Source of the DNA: Ifrita kowaldi
Taxonomy: Eukaryota > Chordata > Aves > Passeriformes > Cinclosomatidae
Direction: 5' to 3'
Length of the DNA stretch: 64,000 nucleotides
Assembly (NCBI GenBank): GCA_013398055.1
Contig: VZRS01004545.1
Location: 505,490-569,489, forward strand
Numbering within the stretch: position 1 is the stretch's first letter; each line of letters opens with the position of its first letter. A program made the position numbers and the translations under genes. This document shows, piece after piece, positions 22,161-34,667 of this stretch. A model generated the notes under the pieces. It searched no databases. It was not told the DNA's origin and was given only the letters and a program-made list of their open reading frames with translations.

Positions 22161-25100
22161 CAGAGAATCAGGAAAAACCCATGACAGCAACACTATGAAT
22201 AAATTGGCAAGATAGGCTGTAAATAGCTCTGATGCTGAACAAAAATAAAACTAAAAAAAATCATATTGCAGCCATTTTAAGATTTCTGCTTCCTTCTTCA
22301 CCCCTGCCACTAAGCAGGCTTCTTCAACATGTGACAAGAAGAATTCAGAGGGATGCTTGCCAAGTGTTTTCTGACCCAAATCCTAGAGGTATCCTCCATC
22401 TGCAGCAACAGACAGCTTGCTGTGGTCTGTCATTACCTTCTGTTTGGTTTTCAACACCAGCTACCCTAGTTAATGAAAGAAGATGCAACCACCGAAGACA
22501 ACGAACAGACAAACTTTAGCAGCATTTCTGGGAAGCTTAGAGGAAGACTTCTCTAATCTTGAATAGGCCAGAATGCTGGACAATAATGACCAAGGCATGC
22601 TAGTAGCAAACTCAGATATTAGGGAAACAGGCTATATAAAGCCAGGTGAAGAGGATTTAAGGACCAGAAAGGCAGAGCTAACCATTCAGTTTCTGTCACA
22701 ACATCACACCTACCCAACTCGGCCTCTATCTGCAGGCAGTAAATGTCACACCTTGAAAGAGCCAGGCTGTCAGAAATATTTTTTCCTGCAGGACTGAGAC
22801 CCAGCTACACATCCATAAAGTTCTTCTATGTAAATGTTTGCATGTGGCCCTTCACATCTAAGGTTCGTAGCAATGCATGGTATTTAGCAAAATGCCATTC
22901 CCCTAAAGGGCAGCATATTTTTATTCTTATAATTTTGCACGGAAATTAAAACAAACGTATTTTAACATGGGAAAAGAAAACACTTTTCCTCCCAGCTAGG
23001 CACTGCTGCTTCACTGTGCTGCTGCTGGTGGTCTGATATTTTTCTCTGCATATTCAGAAACAATTCAAATGTAACAAACGCCCATTTACCTACCACATAA
23101 ACACGAGGTACTTAAAATGCTTGTCTTTGATAAGCCATTCTCCCCTTTGAGGATCCATTAGGCCCAACATGAATGAAGCCTAAAAAGCTACTTAAAGCTT
23201 TTGGAGAATTCTCTGGATTTCCAGCTTCACATTTCAGTTACTGCGATGTTTGCATTAAGATGCTTGTCTGAGTTCTGCCCTGCAGGATTCAGAAAAAGAA
23301 AAATGTTCCTTTTGTACTGAACACAACCGGTAGGTATTTAGCTATTTTGTGTGTATTATGACAGTACCATCTGGCATTCATCTGCCGGGTACCTCAGGAG
23401 AATGTCCCCTTCCTACTTGCCTGTATGATGCTGGCCAAAATGACAGAGTACACCAAAGGTTAACTTCCTGTAATGTGGTCTCTTGGCTTATCTTGAGGAA
23501 GACAGTAGTTCCTTTATATTCTTAACTTCGCATTTCACATTTTCTCCTGCCTGACTGGAAAACAGGGTCATAAGAGATTCTTATGGGTCAGACACCTCCT
23601 AATGCGAAGCCAGGGGTAATCTTAACAAACTTAGTAACAACAATCTATAAGGCCAGTTGGTGCTGCACATGCAGAAGGAAATGTGAAACTGAAATGGAAA
23701 TTTGCCCAGTTAGGTTTGCTCTGTTCCACTGAAAACCTTTGTACAGTGGAAGCATAAACAAACCACTGCTCTTAGAAGTCATGGTTCACCTGCTGACTCA
23801 AACACTCATGTCTGTCAACCAGCATGAGAGAGGCCAAGGGGACTATCTGTTTGGGTTTTTCTTTTGGTCTCAGCCTAATTTATCTTGTCAGTTCCAAGAT
23901 CTCCATTCCTTTCTTGAAAGGACTATAAAGGAAGTTTGGCTTAGCCGTGCCCTCCAATTATTTGATTATTTTTAAGCAAACAAACAAGAACTTATCATGG
24001 ACCAGTTCAGATTGCCTAGTTCAGCTCCTGAGTAATTCTTAAAGCTATTTTCATCCTAGCCCCTTCCTCAAACGGCAGTTCCTTCATCCCTTTGAGGATA
24101 TATACTTTAATACTCCCAACCTGCTTCTTGCAAACAGCCTTTTCAAGAGAAACAAGCCAGTCTTGAGCAATTAAGACCTATAGATCTCCCTGCACTTCCT
24201 TCAAAGCCATTGTGGAGGTGCAGCTGAAACCCATTAAATTCAATTGAGCCCAAATGGCCCATAAGTCATATGGAAACTTCCTCTGGGCTTTTAACAAAGA
24301 GCCTCGCTTTAAATTCCAAATTACAAACAAATTCAGTGTGTTCAGCTTTCACATAAAAATTAAAGAAAACATACAGAGGAAAAGTTGCATCAAATCACAG
24401 GGAGCATTATGAGAAGGCACAAGCAGCTACTTTTGTTCTGAAGTTACATTCTTCAGTTAGAAATGTCATATTAATTCATGGCAATATTTTCTTTAGTCTG
24501 GACTGGGAGCATGCTTTATTCAGTGTGTGACAAAGTAAAACTGCTGGAATTCACGACCCTATTCTCTCCTCTGACTTTTCCTAACAATGGCTAAAAATAA
24601 TATATATTCACATATATACCCATAATATGATGTGTATATATGTATAATTATATTTTATCACATATAGCTACCAGACTAATCTCAGGTTCCTCTATAATAA
24701 GTAGATAATAAACATTTATAGACTATATATACTCAACATTAAGTATTGCTTTATTGTGGGTCAGGTTTTTTATCAAGTTGACAAATTTATTAATGTGGCT
24801 TTGTATTAGCACTCTCAGTCTAAGATTAGGGATCAATACATGTACTGCAGGATCATAAGTCAGCTAAACACTGAAAAGACACAGGCAGATACTGAACTTG
24901 AAAATTATACAACAAAATTTTTCCATAATACATCTTTATTCAGACCCCCCATGGGACTGGTATGCTGTAAAAGCCTTAAAAGAGCTCCTACTTGAGGGTT
25001 AATTTCACCCTAAGGGCTCTGAGAATAACTGGAGACCCAGATCTTTATGACTTTGTATCAATTAATGTTTTTTACATTCTTTTTAACAAGAACTTGATGA

Positions 25101-25189
25101 AAAATATCCTGCTCTACCTATTCTATTTGGCACCCAAGTTACGAGTCATTAGAAGTATCTGAATCAGTTTCAAAAGTGCTGTGGAGTGG
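22161..25189. other. AT-rich noncoding block, no gene supported
   Basis: No gene or clear repeat family is visible. An AT-rich segment rich in ATATAT words lies at about 24595-24735. The stretch at 24180-24370 has homeobox- and SRF-like AT-rich words mixed with unique sequence and may be conserved noncoding DNA, which I cannot test. Confidence 0.5.
24595..24735. repeat. AT-rich low-complexity tract
   Basis: Imperfect TATA/CATATA alternation extends over about 140 bases. It has no unit long enough to call a satellite. Confidence 0.65.
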
Positions 25190-25610
25190 TATTTTCTGAC
25201 GGTAATGGGTCTGGGAATGCAGACGCGCACACGTTCCTGAGGCAAATGAAATTGAAACGAAAAGCAGCAGTGGCTTTTGCTCACACGGCGAATCAGGACA
25301 GCGCCAAGCACCGCTCCAAAATGTAAGGGCTTGGCGGCCAATTCCCGTACAGACCCAACGCCTTTGCCACGGTGGGGCAACACTCCGCACAGAGGGGGAG
25401 CAGGGCACCACTGTCTGACGATGGACTCTGCACCACCGTGGTGGGTGAGTCAGAGTGCTGTGGTACCAGCCCACAGTGACTGACACGGGGACTTTGCCTC
25501 CTCCCCAACACCCTGTGGCAAATCCATTCAGCCGGCTTTGCACAGACCCACTGGCAAGGGCGGTTAAGAGTATGGCAATTAAACAGCCAGCTCTGTTTCT
25601 CCCATCCCAC
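25190..25610. promoter_or_regulatory. CpG-enriched patch with ISRE- and AP-1-like sites
   Basis: CpG frequency rises over about 400 bp (GACGCGCACACG, ACGGCGAATC, AGCGCCAAGCACCGC, TTGGCGGCC). At 25248-25263 the plus strand reads GAAATTGAAACGAAAA, three GAAA units spaced as in interferon-stimulated response elements. At 25446-25452 there is a perfect TGAGTCA AP-1 site. Frames of up to 134 codons cross it on the minus strand but match nothing known. It could be a distal enhancer, a minor promoter, or the remains of a GC-rich repeat such as an unrecognised LTR. Confidence 0.4.
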
Positions 25611-26891
25611 CTCCTCCTCTCTCTCCCCTAGCCCCTTCTCCCAACCCCCTCATGCTGCTCCCTCTGTGACAGCCCAGCGCCACCTCAACTCACTGAACTC
25701 AGCAAAAGCAAACACTTCAACGCAGCCTCATACAACAAGCAGGAAGGATGACAGTGCAAGGAAGGTAGGACTGTGAAGCCAGGAGCAGAGAAAGGAGAAG
25801 CAGGGCTGAATTGTGGCATCAGGAAGCAATCTGCTTCATGGACCCACATCTGAAAGGCATCAAGTTTGTTAAATTAGCAAGAGAATAGGATAGCTGAAAC
25901 ATGTTAGCCTGCATCTAAGAAAAAAAAAATAGAAAATAGGTCAGCATAGTATATTTTTATACACATAATGTACTATGTATAGTGCATTATATATATTTTA
26001 TATACGTAGCAGCTTGACTCTCACCCCACTTCTTTCTCAACATCTCCAGAAATTCATTGGTATTTAAATCTCACTCCTGACACAGTGATAACAGAAACTA
26101 CAGAACTTCTAAGACGGATACTGAGGTCTGGGAATATTAAACAGACAACCCATTTCACAACAATGAATTAAGTAACACTTACTGGGAAAGTTTTAGGGGT
26201 AGCAGAGAGTGGGAAGGAGAGCAACAACCGAAAACCTAGAAAGGAAAAACGATGCTGAAAAGTTATACCTGTTTGGAAGAAGTATGTTCTCTGGTTTATG
26301 TTTTTTCAATTGTCCTGAACTGTAGATTCCACAGGAACACTATAAATCTGAAGAACTGTGGGCAGGCCATGTTAAATTTTGAGTAAGAGGAAGAAGGAGA
26401 ACAGATTCGTTCACTCTCTGCTGATTCCCCACTGCCAAGCAATAGCAAATTAAGACTGCCTGAGAAACCAAGTGTGCTGAAACCTCCTCTTCTGGTGGAT
26501 AAAAGTTATCCGAGGACAAATTCATCCCCATAGCTATAATGTGGTTACCCTAAGCTTCACAACCCTGAAAATGGCAAGAATTAAAGTAATAATAAGATCC
26601 CCCCCCAAAACAGAAGCCAATATTCTACCCATGTGGAAGGAAATAATCCAGTATAATTCAACTGATGTTTAAGGGCAAAGACAGGAAATCTCGGGGTGGG
26701 ACTGCAGCATTAAACACGCCAACAACACCAAATGCAGAGATGCCTGTAGAGCCAATGCATCCCCGTCTCAAGCCCAGCTCTGACCCAATTTGTCTTGGGC
26801 TGACCAAATACAGAAGAACACTGGCACCTGTAAGTCACTGCCAGGGTACTTTAGTTTACAAGCTAATTCATGAGTGCTTTTCAAAACACTA

Positions 26892-26903
26892 TTTTTTTTT
26901 TTT
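26892..26903. repeat. Poly(T) run
   Basis: Twelve consecutive T with no recognised retroposon attached. Confidence 0.75.
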
Positions 26904-27087
26904 CTGAGCAAAACCAATGACTTCTAATTTGAAAGGGGATTTAAAATGGTTGTGATTCACGGGGATTTATGGATGTTTCCCAGGGAGTTTCAAAAGCCTG
27001 GACTTTCTTCCCACAACTCCCAGGAAACGCAGTTAAAAGTCTCCCATAGGTTGTTAGTTCAGCGTGTTCAGACTGGCAGGGCAGGAC

Positions 27088-27138
27088 AATCACCTGGCAG
27101 CCTCCATCTCAAGGAAAAATCACCTGGCAGCCTCCATC
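27088..27138 (+). repeat. Direct 21-bp duplication, period 30
   Basis: The segment AATCACCTGGCAGCCTCCATC occurs at 27088-27108 and again at 27118-27138 with no mismatch. The nine bases between the copies are unrelated. It is a recent local tandem duplication of an otherwise single-copy segment. Confidence 0.9.
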
Positions 27139-28793
27139 CCAACACCTGCGTGGGGCAGCACCCTTACAGATGCCATCCAAGGCTGTGCCCAAAACTATTC
27201 TGCAGCATGGCTGGGACCAGCATTAACTTGGACAAGAGTTACATGTCATTTCCATTTCTGCATGTTGCTAATTTATAGAGAAACAGGATAGGACTGGAGG
27301 CCAACAGAACAAAGTGGGGAAGGGCAGAGGGGATGCTCACTTAAGGAAGTGAACATTAGGAAATTTCTTAAGCCAAAAGCACATTGAGGATATCATTATT
27401 TTTAACCTAAGAACTATATTGCATTAATGCTGATTTAGCCACTGAGATTTTCAGCTCCAACCAGTTACAGTAAGTAATGCACTGGAAAGCCCTGGGTGAG
27501 GCTTTCTCACCCACCTGCCTCACACAGGACTCACTTCCAAGACCCCTTTAAATGTCAGTCCTTGAGCAATGGGTTTCATACACCAGAGCCAGTTGCCTTG
27601 CACAATTTGAAGGGAGACCTTCCGTGTTTTGCTTTCCAGCTTTTCTATTCACCCTGAACGTTGCCTTCAGTGATAAAGCTAAAAAACCCCACCCTTGCTT
27701 GTTATCCTGACAATATTTAATTCTGACAGCGCATTCAGTATGCTTCATGAAATATGCAACCCTGTGACTAATGAGGTATTTGCACGTAAGGGCCATATAC
27801 AGTAAATTGCAGGGCAATAAAAGTAAAAGAAAACCATGAACTGCTCAGCCAGCTGTTAAAATGATGCAAAGTGTGCCTTATTAAATGTGTTGTGCTATAC
27901 CCAGATGCTGACTAGAACTCAGCCCTGGCTCCCTCAGTAAAGCTTCGCCTTAAAAAAACTATAGGTCTCCCTTTCTGTTATCACACATTAGCTTTCTGCT
28001 TTTCAAATACTGATGGAAGTTCACCTCTCTGCTGTCTCCCTCCGTTCCACTCATCATGTAAAGGGAGCACTATTTTGATTTTATGCATGAGATTGAGTCT
28101 GCTCCAGTGCTAAGCATCCTATCAGCATATGACCAACTAGCAAAGCTGACATTTTTGCCATGATTATCCACGAAAAGTGTTTCCTACCTCTGATTTACAA
28201 GAGCCCTATTCATGAGAAATGATTAATAGCTCACTAGTGCTGCCAAAAAGCACATAAATCTAGACATCCTCTATGCTCCTGACATGCCACTCATCTTGTA
28301 GATATGTTCAGATCTCTCTCTTCCTCTCTCCCGCTTATCTGTGTCTGATCCCCAATGGGCACACGCTCATGCTGATTAGGCAATACAGTTGCTGACTGGG
28401 ACAATTTTAGGCTTATATTACTGATGGCACCCAATTAGAGGCTGCAGAAAGTAGTGTCCTTCCTGGCTTGTACTAGACAAGCATGATTAAGTGTTAAATG
28501 CTTTCTAAATTAACAGGCAGTATCACCCATGTGTCTGTTACAACTTATCAGGGCAAGAAACCAGCTCCATTGCCAAGTTTTCTCTGTTCGCAGTTAAGTC
28601 TCCCAGGCTGCAGAGTAATAGAGCCGAGAAGAGGGCAAGCTGCACACAAGCATACACCTGACTCAGCTGATGCTTAACTTACTCAAGAAGGTTTCACACA
28701 CTTGGCGTTAAACACGCCTTTAAGTGCCCCACTCAGCTGTGATAGATTTAAACAAGCAGTGCCTGAACCAGGGCCCATGGTGTCATTCTCCAT

Positions 28794-28816
28794 CCCCTCA
28801 CCACCCCACCCCCCCC
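28794..28816 (-). other. Predicted G-quadruplex motif
   Basis: Plus-strand C runs at 28794-28797, 28804-28807 and 28809-28816 (eight C, able to supply two tracts) give four G tracts on the minus strand. It is less regular than the motif at 12558. Confidence 0.6.
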
Positions 28817-28953
28817 ACCTAATAAAAGCTATTTCACAGTTCTTGAGCATCCTTCTTCTCAAGATCCTAGAGTGTTCTGCAATTACTAAAAAATGGATCA
28901 TACCACGCCTACCCATTTTATTCCATCATTTCAATGAGGCTGCCAGCACAGCA

Positions 28954-28972
28954 ACACACACACACACACACA
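28954..28972. repeat. (AC)n microsatellite
   Basis: About nine perfect AC units are followed by a short A run. This is a typical polymorphic dinucleotide locus. Confidence 0.9.
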
Positions 28973-29291
28973 AAAAGTAGCTTATTGTGCCTAGTGTGTG
29001 AAGAGACTATCAAGGTTGCAGTGCTTTCCCTACTTGTATCCTCTATGACACAAGCCTTTAATTGTTCAATCATGTTCTACTTTACAAATAATACAGGGTA
29101 CGACATGCCTTTTCCTCACTGACTTTGGTGCAGACAGGTTACAGCTTGCCACTGGGTATTATTTCCGTATTCACAACGTTCACTGTCATTGCAATCCAGT
29201 GCATTTTTAATTTAAGATATTAGCATCACACCTCAGAATCATGCACAGCTCCCACTGACATCTCTGGAAACCCCAGCTATTATCCCAGCTG

Positions 29292-29347
29292 TAATAGTAG
29301 TAGTAGTAATAATAATAATAATAACAACAATAATAATAATAATAATA
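29292..29347. repeat. Compound (TAG)n/(TAA)n/(CAA)n microsatellite
   Basis: A trinucleotide tract changes from TAG units through TAA units, a short CAA patch and back to TAA units over about 56 bp. The reverse-strand reading gives the poly-isoleucine/threonine stretch of a spurious frame. Confidence 0.92.
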
Positions 29348-31539
29348 TCAATCAAGAAAATAATTATAAATGAGCACTTTTTTCCTAGGTGTGTTTTAAT
29401 AAGACTATTGGCACCCATGTTCTGCTGAGTTTTTTCCTTCTTAACTTCCTCATGAGTAATTACTGGTCCAAGCTTATAAGCAGGTGTCATCTTTTGAGTG
29501 CACCCACCCTAAATTTTGCCAGATCACACATTTTCAACAGATCCTGTTTGCAGTCATTGGGTTTTAGCACTGCGCAAACTACTTCTCAAGCTTTCTCTGG
29601 AATGAATTGCAGCAATGCAAAGGGATGTCTTGTCTAGCTGGGCAGTCTTTACAAGTGTAAAGGCTGCTCCATTCTCCATATACCTGATCTCCAAGCTATC
29701 TGGTCCTTTTCCTAAGTAACAAATGCGCTTTCATCAAAGCTTCTCAACTGCTTCTTTAAAGAGCGAAGAGAGGCCTCTGTAATTTTCATTCCTGTGCCAA
29801 GGATAATGAAGTTATTCTTGTTGCTTCTCTGGCCATTGCATCTCAAACCTTTCAGAAGCAGAACAATTTGTCACTCAAAATGGTTTGCCATGACCTGGTG
29901 TCAGACCTGTATCATGCCAGGCTGTTTGTGCAGCTCTAGCCACGGGCTACCTCCCTGAGAAGGAAGCAGCTGATGACATGAACAGGTGTTCATTGCAGCT
30001 GTATTTTGTGCAATGCTGTTTGCAAAGTATATAACCACACAAAGTAAACAAAAACCAAACAACAGCAGCCGTTTTTGTTGCTCAGCATGCCCAAACCTCC
30101 CTGGCCAGTGAGACATAAGAGCCAAAGGGCCTTGACTCCCCCTTTGCTCCTAAGCCATGCTCACAGCTTCTTACCTGACATTTTCTTCTGCTGCATTTGG
30201 AGCAGGTCTCTCAGACCGAGTAGCTGAATTCAGCTCAGCTTTTGCTGTGCTTGATTATTGCCTTCCTACAAGCAGCTAAAAACATGTTTAAATATTCCTA
30301 TCATTTAGCCCGAAGGGAAACTGTTTAGCACATTTAACATCTTTACCCAGAACCCAGACTTTCTATAGATGTAAGAACCATCTGATGGCAGCCACTAACA
30401 CTTCCCTGTATAAAAAAATAATCCTCTAAAAGAACAGCTACATGCAAAGTAAATAGAGAATTCTTCTATACAACAACATAACTTGCTGCCCCAAGAGCAA
30501 AAGGAGATGTTTAAAACTGTAAGTTACACATAGTGTAGGGTATTTTTCACTCTCATTTCTGTAATGTGTGCAAAGCAGAGCAGTAAGGACAAGGTGTTAA
30601 TGTTATCATCTTCCAAATGGCACAATCAAGGCAAATGGAAAGTGTGATAAAACCCCATCTACTGGGTTTATATACCCACCTCTCAGCTTTCCAGATAGCA
30701 CAAAACTTTTGTTCTTTACAACTGTGCTGAATAACTTAGAATTGAATAGCCCATACACAGAGTCACCCCAAAAGCTTTCCATGTGTTTTTTTACCTGTCC
30801 AAATCGTTCCTTGGCCATTTCACTGGGAGAACAACACACCACCTCCTCTAAGGTAACACCCCTTGGTAGTGCACGTAGGAAAGTGGGTTTGGGGTTTGCT
30901 GCATTATCTAATTAGAGATCTCCCGACAGCTCATCTTCACTAAGTTTCATAATTATGTGAGTGAGCGTCAGCGATACTCACTCAGCAGTTCCATGGGAGC
31001 TTTCTCAGTAGACACCGTTTATCCTATTTCTTTTACTGTCATTCTTATTTCACTATTTACAGTACTTAGAATAGTTTGCAGATACCCTTTTTCCACAAAA
31101 GATGTTGCTTGTTGCTTTGGAGACTCATACTGAAAGCAGAGCAGAGAGGAATAAATGACATTTGGGGTATTTCATTACAACCATAACCTCAGAGGGAGGA
31201 GGAAAATAAGAGAGAAGTTTAGAATAACTTTTGTTCTTCTCGTTCACAAAAACATACTGACAAATTACATATTTGTATTCTGGCGGTAGACAACATATTT
31301 ACAAGAGCTCTTCTGCCTGTCTCCTTTTGTATAATAAAATGCTCTTACTCAAGGTTCAGGCTATTTCAAGGATTGTTCAATGCAGACTCATTCTGTGGCT
31401 AACAAATGCATGATTTAACCAAGGAATGCCCAGGAGTAAGTGTAGGAATCAACACTCAGCTTGACCTTATCCTCTTTTGGCAGGTGCTGTACTTTCACAG
31501 ACACAAATACAGCTAGAACAACTCTCAGGGAAAGATAAG

Positions 31540-31554
31540 AAAAAAAAAAAAAAA
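31540..31554. repeat. Poly(A) run
   Basis: Fifteen A follow GATAAG. No retrotransposed gene is recognised in front of it. Confidence 0.75.
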
Positions 31555-34500
31555 GAAGGAAATAATTTTCATGGATCATTTACCCTAACTTTTCAAACCC
31601 ATTTCCTATTTATTTATGAAAATAAGTAGAACACAGCATTTAAATTCAAATTAGTGACTTAAAGAACCATGATTTACTGAAGTTTCTTATGGCACTCTGC
31701 ATGTTCTGGGTGCTGTTTTGGTCATCATTAAATCAAAAGAACAATCTGTCTAGCTGAAGTTCATTATGCCATTTTGTGAGTAAAGAAATGAATGGATATC
31801 AGTACCCAGTAAGACTTGAAATGTAGGAAGCAACTTTCTCTACCACTGCTCATTTTTCAAAAGCATGTGTTTAAACTTCAAATACTTAATGGGAGCAGTG
31901 ACTACTCTCATCTGCTTGGCATAGTGAAATGATACCAAATAAATCTTGACATGTTTGGGGAGAATTTTATCACTAAATATTATGCATACACAGTCTTGAT
32001 CCTTACACAGTTTGATGAAAAAAAGCTCAAACGAGTAACATAAAAGTTGTTTTTTTTTCCCTAAGCTAAGAGTCTTGCATGACCTGAGATCTATTTTCTT
32101 TACTTAAATAAAGAAACTGAAAATCCAAATCTTGATCTTTCTGAATAAATTAATGCTAATTAAGTAAGGAAAGTAAAAGTTGGGTGGTTCTAGCACGAGC
32201 AGAATCAAAGCACGTCCCATTATTTAGCTAATACAAGCAATTTTGTTAAACAAACTATACTTTTGTTCTGTAAATATTGGGAGTTAGGCTTTGGACAGAT
32301 GTTCCCTGCTGTATACAGACATGCTAGGGGAAGGTTAGAGCCCCAGCTGTTGATCATCACTTCTTTGCAGAGGTTACTGCCCCCTCACATTTGTTGGCAG
32401 AGCTTGCTTACAGAAACACTCCTGCAAGCCACTTGAAGTTAAAGTGAGTGGCACTACTATTTAGACAGTTTAAGCTAACTAGCACGGTGCTGAAAGAGTT
32501 CGTGCCTGTCTGTACCTTTAAACTTCCAGTGTTCACAAGACTGCAAGTTCTCACAACTTCTTGTCAGGGCAGAAGCTTTTCTCACCTTTTTGTGTAGCAC
32601 CAGAGATCAAATCCCCAATGCCATGCTTGTATATTTAACCTTAAGTGCCTCCTAATTAAACACTGACAATTGTGTTAAATGTGCTAGCCAGCTACAGTCC
32701 TGTTTCTCCTCTATCCTTCTGCTTTGATTAGCTTTCAAATCACTTTTGCAAGTCTGTGCTCTTCAAAACAACAATCAAAATCCGTGTCATTTCACTGAGC
32801 AAGGGCATCCTGCAGACCTGTTTGACACATGTGAGGATACACCATCTCAGGATACACAAAATGCAGCTCTGATGCAGTGATATTGGAAGGCACCAGGCTA
32901 TGGGCAGAATACAGCATGTTAGACATGCTATGATGCTCTCGACAAGCTCCTCACCTTTCTCCACTATTTTCTCACCTACAAAAGAGTGAAACTTTCGGAG
33001 TGTTCTTTGAAATATGACTGAAAAGTGCTATGTGTTTGTGTATGATAACTGTTGTTAAGAATATAGATCCACTATTCTTTGGCTAGTTAAAAAAAGAAAA
33101 TACATCATTCAAGAATTTCATGAACAGGTAATTAATACTGGTATGCAAATAGTTATGATGTTAGTATAAAGCAACGTTTATTTTCTCACTCTTTTAAAAG
33201 TAATATGTATCTATGAATAAATTCCAATATATCACCAATTAAGTGATTTATTGAATTTACAACTGTTTTTTGAGGGATTTTTTCTGGTTTTTGTTCCTGG
33301 CAGGATATTGATTAAGCTGCAGAAAGTATCATTCACAGCAGGCTATTTATCTGGTGGTGTCCATAGCCAAGTGAAACTGGTATGTTTAACACCTTTTCCA
33401 AGAAAAAATATTATTTTGCAGACAAAACAGAAGTTATCCAAGGCTTTAAAAAAGGAATTTTCTGATTCTTTCTTTCAGTGTGGAATTACTTTATTTGCAT
33501 GCATTTGTCTACCTCCTCTACTGCTTGAGTTACAGATAACACCAAGTAGCAAATACGCCAATAATCATATTAAAAGAACATTACAGATACAAAGTCAATC
33601 ACTCAAAACGTACAACCTTACAAGATTTCCCAGACAATTGCATTTCAGGCCCCTTGGCGTGCACATTGCATGCAGGACTATGGATGACATGACTATTTTT
33701 TCCCAAAGCCATTTCTGCATTCACTGTACAGACTAGATGCTAACGTGAATGTTCAGGTTTTGTTTTTAATTCTTACTGCTCTCCATGAAACACCAGAAAT
33801 ACAGATATTTACTGACCTGTACTCAAGACTTGCTACAAAGACAGACTTTTGAATGTCTGTTGACTTTTTTGTGATGCCATCCTTGTACTACTCGAGTGTT
33901 TTGCAAGCAAGAAATCACCCATATGATTCTGTGAATGGGATGAGCTTCCCCTCATTCTCGCAGGTGAAAAGATCATATAATGACAACCTGGAAAATATAT
34001 AGTTATTAAGTAGTGTCCCTTAAATCTCCACAATTAAGTAACTTTCCACCACATCCCTGCTATGTTTTAACAGTTCTCTTGCATGTGCACTAGGTCATTT
34101 GAAAAGCCTAGACCCTGACAATATTGGGACCCATTGCTTCTACCTCCCAAGTATTGAATTCTTTCTCCAAATCATTGGATATACGTTTATTTTTAAGACA
34201 AGCAAAAAAGCAACACATTTCTCTTACATTTGTTCTCAGGAAAAAAAAAAACCACACATTTTTTCAGAAGCTTTAGATATTCTTCCAGATGCAGTCTCCC
34301 AGTCTGTACATTTTCAGTCCAAATAATACACATTTGACAAACCTATAAGCAACAGAAAACAGGGTCTTGTGATGAAAAGTGTCGAGCAAGCTTAATTATA
34401 GGTGGCATTCACAGATTCACCTATAATTGATATCTCCTAAAATGAGTCTTCTGGTAATCCAGATGAAGCCAGCAACATGACAACTCTCTGCATACCTACA

Positions 34501-34630
34501 CAGAAGACTGAGGCTGTGCTAAGAGGTCTCATTCATTCCTCTGATGATCTGAAACAAACAGGCATCAAATGATTTTTATCATGCAATCACTGTTCACAGC
34601 CTCAGCAGAGTACCTGAATACAGCATAGAG

Positions 34631-34667
34631 GCACAAATGAGCATCTGAAGCACAAATGAGTATCTAA
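34631..34667 (+). repeat. Imperfect tandem duplication, unit about 19 bp
   Basis: GCACAAATGAGCATCTGAA is followed directly by GCACAAATGAGTATCTAAG, with two substitutions between the aligned units. Confidence 0.75.

Larger units (their letters stand above)
25611..28793. other. Noncoding block, no gene supported
   Basis: No exon or RNA gene is recognised. It holds a second AT-rich tract (about 25920-26010), a T run at 26892-26903 and a 21-bp direct duplication (27088-27138). The stretch at 28060-28640 looks like unique, possibly conserved sequence, with ATTA and GATA words evenly spread and no repeat signature. Confidence 0.5.

Noticed and set aside
33251..33736. 161-codon plus-strand open frame
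   Set aside because: AT-rich composition with no recognised family. The hydrophobic start is produced by T-rich codons rather than by a clear signal peptide.
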